Below are positions 1 to 9,443 of a DNA stretch of 52,994 bases, in pieces. Position 1 is the stretch's first letter. Each line of letters begins with the position of its first letter. This stretch comes from Methylibium rhizosphaerae. Lineage in GTDB: Bacteria > Pseudomonadota > Gammaproteobacteria > Burkholderiales > Burkholderiaceae_C. The stretch spans positions 1-52,994 of the forward strand of contig NZ_SWAR01000038.1 in assembly GCF_006386545.1 (NCBI RefSeq), in the 5' to 3' direction. Both the position numbers and the translations under genes were made by a program. The notes beneath the pieces are model-generated. The model did not search any database, was not told the DNA's origin, and saw nothing but the letters and a program-made list of their open reading frames with translations.

Positions 1-204
1 CTGTTCATCATGAACAACGCCATCGGCCTCATCACGCCGCCGGTGGGCACCGTGCTCAACGTGGTGGCCGGCGTGGGCCGCATGAAGATGGACGCCGTCA
101 CCCGCGGCGTCCTGCCCTTCATGGCCGCTCAGTTCGCCGTCATGTTCCTGCTCGTGTTCTTCCCTTCGCTCGTGCTCGTGCCGCTGCGCTGGCTGTCGCA
201 ATGA
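1..204 (+). CDS. dctM: TRAP transporter large permease, C-terminal fragment
   Basis: The open frame runs in from the left edge, so only the last 67 codons are present. The translation has two hydrophobic stretches and a GLITPPVGTVLNV segment, which matches the C-terminal region of DctM/TRAP large permeases (the ITPPVG motif is characteristic). The product would be the 12-helix inner-membrane subunit that couples solute uptake to a sodium or proton gradient. It is followed after 43 bases by the matching periplasmic binding protein, which supports the call. Because it heads a shikimate dehydrogenase / dehydroshikimate dehydratase run, the transported acid is probably quinate, shikimate or a related hydroxy acid; that is inference. 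Confidence 0.85.
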   Translation: MFIMNNAIGLITPPVGTVLNVVAGVGRMKMDAVTRGVLPFMAAQFAVMFLLVFFPSLVLVPLRWLSQ

Positions 205-247
205 CCCGGCGCTTTCCCGCTTTCCATTCCAACCGAGGAGACAAACC

Positions 248-1261
248 ATGAAGACCTGGACCCGCGCACTCGCTCTGGGCCTGGCCGCGCTGATGCCCCT
301 GGGCGCCGCGCTCGCCGCCGACATCAAGGAACGCAGCATCAAGTTCGCCTTCCAGAACCAGAAGGGCCATCCGCAGGCCGAAGGCGCCCAGAAATTCGCC
401 GACCTCGTGGCGCAGAAGTCCGGCAACAAGATCAGCGTCAAGCTCTTCCCGGGCGGCACGCTGGGCGGCGACGTGCAGACCATCTCGGCCCTGCAAGGCG
501 GCACCATCGAGATGACGGTGCTCAACGCCGGCATCCTGACCTCGCACGTCAAGGAATTCGCGGTGTTCGACCTGCCCTTCCTGTTCGCCAATGCGCAGGA
601 GGTCGATGCGGTGACCGACGGCCCGGTCGGCACCAGCCTGCTGGCCAAGCTTGCCGAGAAGAACCTGGTCGGCCTGGGCTACTGGGACCTCGGTTTTCGC
701 AACCTCACCAACAGCAAGCGGCCCATCACCAAGGTCGAGGACATCGCCGGCCTCAAGATCCGCGTGATCCAGTCGCCGATCTACGTCGACATGTTCAATG
801 CGCTGGGCGCAACCGCAACGCCCATGCCCTTCCCCGAGCTCTACCCGGCGCTCGAGCAGAAGGCGGTGGACGGGCAGGAGAACCCGTTCACCCTGATCCG
901 CACCTCGAAGTTCTATGAAGTGCAGAAGCACCTGGCGGTGACCCGCCACGTCTACAACCCGCAGGCGCTGCTGGTGAGCAAGAAGCTGTGGGACTCGATG
1001 AGCGCCGACGAGCGGAAGATCCTCACCGAGGCCGCTGCCGAAGCCACCAAGTTCCAGCGCCAGCTGTCGCGCGGCCAGGCCGACGACGCCCTGGCCGATC
1101 TCAAGAAGGCCGGCATGCAGGTCACCGAGTTCTCGCCCGAGGAACTGCAGCGCATGCGCAACGCGGTCAAGCCGGTGGTCCACAAGTACAGCGCCCAGAT
1201 CGGCGACGCCACGGTGAAGGAGGTGTTTGCCGAGATCGCCAAGGTGCGCGGCGGCAAGTGA
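248..1261 (+). CDS. dctP: TRAP transporter periplasmic substrate-binding protein (DctP family)
   Basis: This is a 337-residue protein. A signal peptide (MKTWTRALALGLAALMPLGAALA, cleaved near residue 23) is followed by the DctP fold. Family landmarks are the central IAGLKIRVIQSP segment and the downstream PFPELYPALEQKAVDGQENP-like stretch, where the conserved Arg and Asn contact the substrate carboxylate. A strong GGAG Shine-Dalgarno (CGAGGAGACAAACC) precedes the ATG. It delivers a carboxylate-bearing ligand to the upstream permease. The small DctQ subunit is not seen; it would lie upstream of the window. The neighbouring catabolic genes suggest quinate, shikimate or protocatechuate-type ligands. 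Family is certain, ligand is inferred. Confidence 0.92.
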   Translation: MKTWTRALALGLAALMPLGAALAADIKERSIKFAFQNQKGHPQAEGAQKFADLVAQKSGNKISVKLFPGGTLGGDVQTISALQGGTIEMTVLNAGILTSHVKEFAVFDLPFLFANAQEVDAVTDGPVGTSLLAKLAEKNLVGLGYWDLGFRNLTNSKRPITKVEDIAGLKIRVIQSPIYVDMFNALGATATPMPFPELYPALEQKAVDGQENPFTLIRTSKFYEVQKHLAVTRHVYNPQALLVSKKLWDSMSADERKILTEAAAEATKFQRQLSRGQADDALADLKKAGMQVTEFSPEELQRMRNAVKPVVHKYSAQIGDATVKEVFAEIAKVRGGK

Positions 1262-1294
1262 GCCGCCGGCACATATGAACGGACACACGCCAGC

Positions 1295-2215
1295 ATGAAC
1301 GCCCCCTCGTCCCTGGCTGCAGCGGTGCGCCAGCCCCTCGCCGAACGCAAGATCCTCGTCGGCCTCATCGGCGCCGGTATCCAGCGTTCGCTGACGCCGC
1401 TGATGCACGAGGAAGAAGCGCGCCAGCAGGGCCTGCGGCTGCACTACCAGCTCATCGACCTCGACCGCACCGGCGCCACGGCAGGCGACCTGCCCGGGCT
1501 CGTCCGCGCGGCCCGCACCATGGGCTTTGCCGGGCTCAACATCACCTATCCGTGCAAGCAGGCGGTCATCCCGCTGCTCGACGAGCTGTCGGACGATGCC
1601 CGGGCCATGGGCGCGGTGAACACCGTGGTGTGCAGGGACGGCCGGCTGGTGGGGCACAACACCGACTGGTCGGGCTGGGGCGAGGCGTTCCGGCGCGCTC
1701 TGCCGCAGGCGGACCTGTCCCGCGTGGTGCTGCTGGGTGCCGGCGGCGCCGGCGCCGCGGTGGCGCATGCCGCGGTGCGGCTGGGCACGCAGCGGCTCAT
1801 GGTGGTCGACCGCGAGCCGGAGCGGGCGCGTGCGCTGGCCGACAGCCTCAACGCGCTGTACGAGGGCAGCCACGTCGAGGCCCGAGACGATGTCGCCGCA
1901 GCGCTGGAAGGCGCCACGGGCCTGATCCATGCCACCCCCACCGGCATGGACAAGCTGCCCGGCCTGCCGCTGGCCGCCGAGCTGCTGCACCCGGGCCTGT
2001 GGGTGGCCGAGATCGTCTACTTCCCCATCGAGACCGCACTGCTGAAGGCGGCCCGCGCGCGCGGCTGCGCCACGGTCGACGGCGGCGGCATGGCGGTGTT
2101 CCAGGCGGTCGGCGCCTTCCGCCTGTTCACCGGCCTGGAGCCCGACGCAGCCCGCATGGAGATCCATTTCCGGCGCCTGCTGCGCGAGCGCGAGGCGGCC
2201 CCCCACCACGTCTGA
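1295..2215 (+). CDS. Shikimate/quinate dehydrogenase (AroE superfamily, probably catabolic)
   Basis: A 306-residue AroE-type enzyme oxidising or reducing the C5/C3 hydroxyl of shikimate or quinate. Visible landmarks are NITYPCKQ with the catalytic lysine K88, GAVNTV at 106-111, GHNTD at 120-124 with the catalytic Asp, and the Rossmann loop GAGGAGAAVA near 148-157. After the second strand the cofactor-specificity position reads VDRE rather than the NRT seen in NADPH-dependent biosynthetic AroE. This favours NAD+ and therefore a catabolic direction. It sits 33 bases after the TRAP binding protein and 11 bases before the dehydratase gene, so it is almost certainly in one operon with them. A biosynthetic aroE would be expected elsewhere. 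Confidence 0.88.
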   Translation: MNAPSSLAAAVRQPLAERKILVGLIGAGIQRSLTPLMHEEEARQQGLRLHYQLIDLDRTGATAGDLPGLVRAARTMGFAGLNITYPCKQAVIPLLDELSDDARAMGAVNTVVCRDGRLVGHNTDWSGWGEAFRRALPQADLSRVVLLGAGGAGAAVAHAAVRLGTQRLMVVDREPERARALADSLNALYEGSHVEARDDVAAALEGATGLIHATPTGMDKLPGLPLAAELLHPGLWVAEIVYFPIETALLKAARARGCATVDGGGMAVFQAVGAFRLFTGLEPDAARMEIHFRRLLREREAAPHHV

Positions 2216-2226
2216 CAGGACGACCC

Positions 2227-4140
2227 ATGCGCCGCTCCATCGCCACCGTTTCTCTCAGCGGCATGCTGCGCGAAAAGCTCGAGGCCATTGCCGCCGCACG
2301 CTTCGACGGCGTGGAGATCTTCGAGAACGACCTGCTGCAGTTCAGCGGCACGCCGCGCGACGTGCGCTCCATCGCCGCCGACCTGGGCCTTTCGATCGAC
2401 CTGTTCCAGCCCTTTCGCGACTTCGAAGGCGTGAGCGACACCCAGTTGCGCCGCAACCTCGACCGCGCCGAGCGCAAGTTCGACCTGATGCAGGAGCTGG
2501 GCGCGCCGCTGCTGCTGGTGTGCTCGAACGTGCAGCCCGAGGTGGACGCGGACCTCGACCGCACCGCAGACCAGCTGCGCCAGCTCGCCGAGCGCGCCGC
2601 GCGGCGCGGCCTGCGCATCGGCTTCGAGGCGCTGGCCTGGGGCACGCGCACCTCGCACTACGCCCAGGCCTGGAACATCGTGCAGCGCGCCGACCACCCG
2701 CACCTGGGCCTCATCCTCGACAGCTTCCACGCGCTGGCGCTGCGCGACGACCCGGCGCCCATTGCGCAGATCCCCGGCGAGCGCATCTTCTTCGTGCAGC
2801 TGGCCGATGCGCCCTGGGTCCGCACCGACGTGCTGTCGCACAGCCGGCACTACCGCTGTTTCCCCGGCCAGGGCGAATTCGACGTGGCCGGCTTCACCCG
2901 GGCGGTGCTCGATGCCGGCTACACCGGCCCGCTGTCGCTGGAGATCTTCAACGACGAGTTCCGCGCCGCGCCGGCGCGGCCCACCGCGGGCGATGCGATG
3001 CGCTCGCTGCTGTGGCTGGAGGAGCAGGTGCGTGCGCGGCCCAGCCACGTGGCCAACGGCAGCCGGCGCGTCGCGCTGTTCGACCCGCCCCCGCCGCCGC
3101 AGCTCACCGGCTGGTCCTTCGTCGAGTTCGCCGTGGACGGCACCACCGGCGAGCGGCTGCGCAGCTTCCTCGAGACGCTCGGCTTCGAGCGCATCGGCCA
3201 CCACCGTTCGAAGGAGGTCGACCTGTTCGGCCAGGGCGAGGTCCGGGTCGTGCTCAACCGCGAGGACGACTCCTTCGCCCGCAACTACTTCGAGCAGCAC
3301 GGCCCCTCGGCCTGCGCCATCGCGCTGTCCACCGACGACGCGCTGGCCGCGCTGTCGCGTGCCGAGGCGCTGGGCGCGAGCCGCGTGGCCGGCAAGCTGG
3401 GGCCCAACGAGCTCAGCATCCCGGCGGTGCGCGCCCCCGACGGCAGCCTCGTCTACTTCTTCGACCTGCACCACGGCGGCCGTCATGGCTTCGAGGCCGA
3501 CTTCACGCTGCTGCGCGAGCCCAGCGGCAGCGCGCCGCTCGGCCAGGCCGCGCACATCGACCACATCTCGCAGGTGGTGCCGGTGGGCCACGTCGACGGC
3601 TGGGTGCTGTTCTATCGCGCGGTGCTCGGCCTGCAGCCGGCGCCCAGCGTGCTGATGCACGACCCCTACGGCGTGATCCGCAGCCGTGCGGTGGAGTCGC
3701 CCGACCGCGCGGTGCGCTACTCGCTCAACGTCTCGGACCGCGACAACACCGCGGTGGCGCGTTCGCTGCACAGCTTCTCGGGCGCCGGCGTGCACCACAT
3801 CTCGATCGAGGTGGACGACCTCGTCGCCACCGCGCGGGCGCTGCGCTCGCGCGGTGCACCGCTGCTGCCGGTGCCGGCCAACTACTACGACGACCTCGCC
3901 GCCAGGTACGACCTCGACGCCGGACTGCTCGACCAGCTGCACGGCCTGAACCTGTTCTACGACCGCAACGCCAGCGGCGGCGAATTCCTGCACCTGTACA
4001 CCACGCCGTTCGAGGACCGCTTCTTCTTCGAATTCATCGAGCGGCGCGGCGGGTACGACCAGTACGGCGCGGTGAATGCGCCGGTGCGGCTGGCGGCGCT
4101 GGCCGAGTGGCGGGCGCGCCGCGCTGCCAGCACCGGCTGA
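2227..4140 (+). CDS. quiC: 3-dehydroshikimate dehydratase fused to an HPPD-like domain
   Basis: A 637-residue two-domain protein. Residues 1-265 form a xylose-isomerase-like TIM barrel. It has E134, D165, H168, Q191 and E239 at the positions I recall as metal and active-site residues of Pseudomonas QuiC1, so conversion of 3-dehydroshikimate to protocatechuate is a good call. Residues 290-637 resemble 4-hydroxyphenylpyruvate dioxygenase (two VOC halves) and keep an apparent 2-His-1-carboxylate set: H446, H524 and E602. The start ATG at 2227 is 11 bases after the dehydrogenase stop; a longer upstream frame overlaps that gene and is rejected. It completes a short import-oxidise-dehydrate route to protocatechuate. 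Whether the HPPD-like half is catalytic is not known from sequence. Confidence 0.9.
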   Translation: MRRSIATVSLSGMLREKLEAIAAARFDGVEIFENDLLQFSGTPRDVRSIAADLGLSIDLFQPFRDFEGVSDTQLRRNLDRAERKFDLMQELGAPLLLVCSNVQPEVDADLDRTADQLRQLAERAARRGLRIGFEALAWGTRTSHYAQAWNIVQRADHPHLGLILDSFHALALRDDPAPIAQIPGERIFFVQLADAPWVRTDVLSHSRHYRCFPGQGEFDVAGFTRAVLDAGYTGPLSLEIFNDEFRAAPARPTAGDAMRSLLWLEEQVRARPSHVANGSRRVALFDPPPPPQLTGWSFVEFAVDGTTGERLRSFLETLGFERIGHHRSKEVDLFGQGEVRVVLNREDDSFARNYFEQHGPSACAIALSTDDALAALSRAEALGASRVAGKLGPNELSIPAVRAPDGSLVYFFDLHHGGRHGFEADFTLLREPSGSAPLGQAAHIDHISQVVPVGHVDGWVLFYRAVLGLQPAPSVLMHDPYGVIRSRAVESPDRAVRYSLNVSDRDNTAVARSLHSFSGAGVHHISIEVDDLVATARALRSRGAPLLPVPANYYDDLAARYDLDAGLLDQLHGLNLFYDRNASGGEFLHLYTTPFEDRFFFEFIERRGGYDQYGAVNAPVRLAALAEWRARRAASTG

Positions 4141-4163
4141 CGAAGGCTGATGCTGCGCCAATG

Positions 4164-4188
4164 AAAAGGCCCGGGCTCGCCCGGGCTT
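4164..4188 (-). terminator. Rho-independent terminator of the chitinase gene
   Basis: A perfect 7-bp stem (GCCCGGG at 4169-4175, CCCGGGC at 4180-4186, loop CTCG) is followed on the minus strand by CTTTT. It lies about 22 bases past the chitinase stop. On the plus strand only two T residues follow, so it may also act weakly for the quinate/shikimate operon that ends at 4140. Confidence 0.75.
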
Positions 4189-4209
4189 CGGCCTTGCATC
4201 AGCGCAAGC

Positions 4210-5949
<1,740 letters not shown>

Positions 5950-6026
5950 GTCTGACCTCGGAAAAGCGTTTGGAACCGGCAGGGTTCTGTCGGGCTTCTC
6001 GCCGGGACAGCATGGCGAGTGGCTGG

Positions 6027-6060
6027 ACTATAGCCACTTCAATACCAATGACATACCAAT
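6027..6060 (-). promoter_or_regulatory. Probable chitinase promoter with paired direct-repeat operator
   Basis: On the gene strand, two exact 8-bp copies of ATTGGTAT (complements of 6053-6060 and 6042-6049) start 11 bases apart, one helical turn. A TATAGT -10-like hexamer lies just downstream (complement of 6027-6032), so the repeats cover the -35 region. This locally AT-rich 163-bp gap separates pirin from chitinase. The arrangement suggests a regulator binding in tandem on one face of the helix. Which regulator is unknown; the TGGTAT core is reminiscent of GntR-type amino-sugar regulator half-sites, but I cannot confirm that. Confidence 0.5.
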
Positions 6061-6112
6061 ATGAGGATACTCCCCGACGGGCGGCGCGAATCTGGTATGC
6101 GAGCGGAATGCG

Positions 6113-6988
6113 TCAGGCCTTCGGCCGGGTGGGCGGCAGCGGGATGCGTTCGGTCTCGCCCGGCACCCGGCCCATGCGGTCGGCGTCCCAGTCGGCCGCC
6201 GCCTGCGCCAGCCTCTCCTTGCGGCTGGACACGAAGTTCCAGTACATGAACCGGTGGCCCACCGGCGAGCCGCCGATGAGGACCACACGCGCGCCCTGGG
6301 GTGCCGCGAGCAGCGGCTCGCTGCCGGGCTCCAGCACCGCCATGGTGGTGGGCTCCACCGTCTCGCCTTGCAGGACCACTGCCCGGTCCACGCCGTAGAT
6401 CGCCCGCTCCTGGGCGGCGGCGGGCAGCACCAGCGAGGCGCCGGGCGCCAGGCGGATGTCGAGGTAGAGCGTGGGCGACAGCGTGGCCACCGGCGAACGC
6501 AGGCCGAAGGCTTCACCGATCAGCACCCGCACCGCGGCGCCGTCGCGCTCGAGCTGCGGAATGTCCTCGGCCGCGGTGTGCGCGAAGCCCGGTTCGGCCT
6601 CCTCGTGTTCTGCGGGCAGCGCGGCCCACAGCTGCAGGCCGTGGATGGAGCGGGTGCGCCCGCGTTGGTCGTCCGGGGTGCGCTCCGAATGCACGATGCC
6701 GCGGCCGGAGGTCATCCAGTTGATCGCGCCGGGCTCGATGCGCTGCACCACGCCGGTGGAGTCGCGGTGCACCTGTGCGCCTTCGAACAGGTAGGTCACG
6801 GTGGCCAGGCCGATGTGCGGGTGCGGCCGCACGTCGTGGTCGTCGGCCGGCCCGGCGGTGATGGGACCGAAGTGGTCGAAGAAGATGAACGGCCCGACCG
6901 CCTGGCGCGCCATCGCGGGCAGCGTGCGGCGGACGAGGAAGCCGCCGCCGAGGTCCTTGGTGTGGGGGCGCAGCAGTTGCAGGGGCAT
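6113..6988 (-). CDS. Pirin family protein (bicupin, possible quercetinase-like)
   Basis: A 291-residue pirin. The N-terminal cupin carries the metal-binding RPHPHIG motif and, further on, [10 protein letters not shown], which supplies the remaining His and Glu ligands. The C-terminal pirin half runs to the end ([20 protein letters not shown] is typical). Pirins are non-haem iron proteins; bacterial members include quercetin dioxygenases and redox-linked modulators, and sequence alone does not choose between these. The start MPLQLLRPH at 6988 matches the usual pirin N-terminus; a longer frame to 7171 would overlap the ychF promoter and start. It is transcribed toward the chitinase but is separated from it by a promoter-like gap. 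Confidence 0.88.
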   Translation of the reverse strand: MPLQLLRPHTKDLGGGFLVRRTLPAMARQAVGPFIFFDHFGPITAGPADDHDVRPHPHIGLATVTYLFEGAQVHRDSTGVVQRIEPGAINWMTSGRGIVHSERTPDDQRGRTRSIHGLQLWAALPAEHEEAEPGFAHTAAEDIPQLERDGAAVRVLIGEAFGLRSPVATLSPTLYLDIRLAPGASLVLPAAAQERAIYGVDRAVVLQGETVEPTTMAVLEPGSEPLLAAPQGARVVLIGGSPVGHRFMYWNFVSSRKERLAQAAADWDADRMGRVPGETERIPLPPTRPKA

Positions 6989-7047
6989 CGCAGTCTCTTT
7001 CGTGGGGCTGTGGCGCCCGAGGGTACTGCGGCCCCGACCCCGGCGCC

Positions 7048-7053
7048 TAAAAT
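7048..7053 (+). promoter_or_regulatory. -10-like element of ychF
   Basis: The sequence CCTAAAATCCCCGCC contains TAAAAT 38 bases before the ychF ATG, in the short gap divergent from pirin. This TAAAAT-in-GC-rich context recurs upstream of tatA in this window. No good -35 hexamer is visible, so the assignment is tentative. Confidence 0.4.
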
Positions 7054-7091
7054 CCCCGCCTTTCCCCTCCAGACCTTTCCGAAAGCCCGCC

Positions 7092-8186
7092 ATGAGCCTC
7101 AAATGCGGCATCGTGGGCCTGCCGAACGTCGGCAAGTCCACCCTGTTCAACGCCCTCACCAAGGCCGGCATCGCCGCCGAGAACTACCCGTTCTGCACCA
7201 TCGAGCCCAACGTGGGCATCGTCGAACTGCCGGATCCGCGCCTGGCCAGGCTGTCGGAGATCGTGAAGCCCGAGCGCATCGTGCCGGCCATCGTCGAGTT
7301 CGTGGACATCGCCGGCCTGGTGGCCGGCGCCTCCAAGGGCGAAGGGCTGGGCAACCAGTTCCTGGCGCACATCCGCGAGACGGACGCGATCGTGAACGTG
7401 GTGCGCTGCTTCGACGACGAGAACGTCATCCACGTGGCGGGCAAGGTGGATCCGATCGCCGACATCGAGGTGATCCAGACCGAGCTCTGCCTGGCCGACC
7501 TCGCCACGGTGGAAAAGAGCCTGGTGCGCTACACCAAGGTGGCCAAGGCCGGCAACGACAAGGAAGCGCAGCGGCTGGTGGCGGTGCTCGACAAGTGCCA
7601 GGCCGCGCTCAACGAGGCGAGGCCGGTGCGCAGCATCGACTTCAGCAAGGAGGAGCAGGCGGTGCTGAAGCCGCTGTGCCTCATCACCGCCAAGCCGGCG
7701 ATGTTCGTCGGCAACGTCGACGAGCACGGCTTCGAGAACAACCCCTACCTCGAGCGCCTGAAGGAATACGCCGCGAAGCAGAACGCACCGGTGGTGGCCA
7801 TCTGCGCCAAGACCGAGGCTGACCTGGCCGACATGAGCGACGAGGACAAGGAGCTGTTCCTGGCAGAGATGGGCCAGACCGAGCCGGGCCTGAACCGCCT
7901 GATCCGCGCCGCCTTCAAGCTGCTGGGGCTGCAGACCTACTTCACCGCGGGCGTGAAGGAGGTGCGCGCCTGGACCATCCACATCGGCGACACCGCGCCG
8001 CAGGCGGCGGGCGTCATCCACACCGATTTCGAGCGCGGCTTCATCCGCGCACAGACCATCGCCTACGACGACTTCATCGCCTACAAGGGCGAGCAGGGCG
8101 CGAAGGACGCCGGGAAGATGCGCGCCGAAGGCAAGGAATACGTCGTGAAGGATGGCGACGTCATGAACTTCCTCTTCAACGTGTAA
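7092..8186 (+). CDS. ychF: Redox-regulated ATPase/GTPase YchF
   Basis: A 364-residue Obg-family P-loop protein of nearly universal distribution. G1 is GLPNVGKST at residues 9-17 and G3 is the DIAG of [10 protein letters not shown]. The nucleotide-specificity motif is NVDE rather than NKxD, the change that gives YchF its preference for ATP. A coiled-coil region follows, and the C-terminal TGS-like domain is seen in the [15 protein letters not shown] to [13 protein letters not shown] segment. It binds ribosomes and acts in translation and oxidative-stress control. The start [12 protein letters not shown] is the family N-terminus; the frame open upstream of it is antisense to pirin. In many Burkholderiales ychF is followed by other housekeeping genes; here an insert begins just after it. 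Confidence 0.97.
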   Translation: MSLKCGIVGLPNVGKSTLFNALTKAGIAAENYPFCTIEPNVGIVELPDPRLARLSEIVKPERIVPAIVEFVDIAGLVAGASKGEGLGNQFLAHIRETDAIVNVVRCFDDENVIHVAGKVDPIADIEVIQTELCLADLATVEKSLVRYTKVAKAGNDKEAQRLVAVLDKCQAALNEARPVRSIDFSKEEQAVLKPLCLITAKPAMFVGNVDEHGFENNPYLERLKEYAAKQNAPVVAICAKTEADLADMSDEDKELFLAEMGQTEPGLNRLIRAAFKLLGLQTYFTAGVKEVRAWTIHIGDTAPQAAGVIHTDFERGFIRAQTIAYDDFIAYKGEQGAKDAGKMRAEGKEYVVKDGDVMNFLFNV

Positions 8187-8200
8187 GCTGACGATCGAAT

Positions 8201-8215
8201 CAGTTCGGTGAACTG
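8201..8215. promoter_or_regulatory. Palindrome upstream of the AlbA/ParA gene pair
   Basis: CAGTTC-GGT-GAACTG is a perfect 6-bp inverted repeat with a 3-base spacer. It lies 22 bases before the ATG of the AlbA-type gene and 14 bases after the ychF stop, inside what appears to be inserted DNA. Its size and symmetry fit a dimeric operator, possibly for autoregulation by the downstream DNA-binding protein. It has no T-tract, so it is not a convincing terminator. Confidence 0.4.
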
Positions 8216-8237
8216 TTCAGCACGGGAGCAAGGCTCG

Positions 8238-9443
8238 ATGCGGTTGTCGGATGACGAATTGGAGGCGCTGGCGAACGACCTGGAGTCCGATCGGGCCGAA
8301 CGAAAGGAGTCGTTCCGAGGAGACTCCCCTGAGAAGGTACGGCAGGCGGTCTGTGCCCTTGCAAACGACCTGCCGGGGCATCATCGGTCAGGCATCGTGT
8401 TCATCGGACTGAAGGATGATGGCTCACCTTCAGGCGTGCAAATCACCGATGAGTTGTTGCGGTCGCTAGCCGACATCCGGACCGACGGGGCCATACAACC
8501 GATGCCGAGCATGTCGGTGGAGAAGAGACAGGTCAGAGGACGGGAGGTGGCCGTCATCACCGTGCTGCCGGCCGATGCTCCGCCGGTGCGCTACAAAGGT
8601 CGCACCTACATCCGTACGGGTCCACGCCGCGACATCGCCAACGCTCAGGACGAACGCATCCTGAATGAGCGCCGGCGGCACCGCAACCTGCCCTTCGACC
8701 TTCAGCCGATCGCGTTCGCAACGCTGGCCGACCTCAGTCGAGCCACTTTTGAGTCTGAGTACCTCGCAGGCGCCTTCGCCCCGGACGTTCTCGAGGCGAA
8801 CCACCGCAGCTACGAAGAACGCCTGAGTGCCTGCCGCATGATCGAGTCGGTCGAGAACCCGGTGCCAACCGTGCTTGGCAATCTAGTAGTCGGTACTCGT
8901 CCGCGTGATCTCGTCCCTTGCGCCTACATCCAGTTTCTTCGTTTGGATGGGCCAGAGCTCGACGCTCCTATCGTTGACGAAGCGGCCGTAGACGGCCGGC
9001 TCGGTGAAGTGCTCAGCCGTATTGACGACAAGATCAAGGCTCACATAACGACGGCAATCGATATCCGTGCAGCGGACGTAGAAAAGCGACGCGCCCACTA
9101 CCCTTTGGTGGCACTTCAGCAGTTGATCCGCAATGCGATCATGCATCGCAGCTATGAAGCCACACACGCGCCGGTCCGATTCACGTGGTTTTCAGATCGG
9201 ATCGAAATCATCAATCCTGGCGGCCCCTATGGGATCGTGACCCAGGCGAACTTCGGGCAGCCCGGACTGACCGACTATCGAAACCCGCATCTGGCTGAGG
9301 CAATGAAAGTGCTCGGCTATGTGCAGCGCTTTGGTGTGGGCATCGCCACCGCCAGGCGGCTTCTAGCAGACAACGGTAATCCGCCGCCCGAGTTCGATCC
9401 TCGCGACACCCACGTGCTCGTGACCGTACGAAAGGCAACATGA
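8238..9443 (+). CDS. AlbA_2 (Schlafen-like) DNA-binding / GHKL-ATPase-like protein, COG2865 type
   Basis: A 401-residue protein. Residues about 15-145 form an AlbA_2/Schlafen-like domain (AERKESFRG; SGIVFIGLKDDG; GRTYIRTGPR). Residues 285-400 match the HATPase_c_4 module (RNAIMHRSYE at 298-307, IINPGGP at 324-330, then RNPHLAEAMKVLG and GVGIA). COG2865 relatives usually continue into a winged helix; this one stops at the end of the ATPase-like module. Start ATG 8238 has a purine-rich GGGAGCAAGG before it; an in-frame GTG at 8208 is possible. Base and codon use are visibly less GC-rich than in the neighbours. Its stop overlaps the start of the ParA-type gene, so the two are probably made together. 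Role unproven; regulation or phage defence are both possible. Confidence 0.85.
   Translation: MRLSDDELEALANDLESDRAERKESFRGDSPEKVRQAVCALANDLPGHHRSGIVFIGLKDDGSPSGVQITDELLRSLADIRTDGAIQPMPSMSVEKRQVRGREVAVITVLPADAPPVRYKGRTYIRTGPRRDIANAQDERILNERRRHRNLPFDLQPIAFATLADLSRATFESEYLAGAFAPDVLEANHRSYEERLSACRMIESVENPVPTVLGNLVVGTRPRDLVPCAYIQFLRLDGPELDAPIVDEAAVDGRLGEVLSRIDDKIKAHITTAIDIRAADVEKRRAHYPLVALQQLIRNAIMHRSYEATHAPVRFTWFSDRIEIINPGGPYGIVTQANFGQPGLTDYRNPHLAEAMKVLGYVQRFGVGIATARRLLADNGNPPPEFDPRDTHVLVTVRKAT

Noticed and set aside
140-2209. Long minus-strand open frame opposite dctP and the dehydrogenase
   Set aside because: It is antisense to well-supported genes, has Gly/Ala/Arg/His-biased composition typical of GC-rich shadow frames, and has no domain.
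1552-2226. N-terminal extension of the dehydroshikimate dehydratase frame
   Set aside because: It overlaps the shikimate dehydrogenase gene in another frame; the barrel domain begins exactly at ATG 2227.
8216-8237. Integrase attachment site or tRNA fragment at the insert's left edge
   Set aside because: No tRNA-like sequence, integrase gene or matching direct repeat was found at the two ends of the insert.
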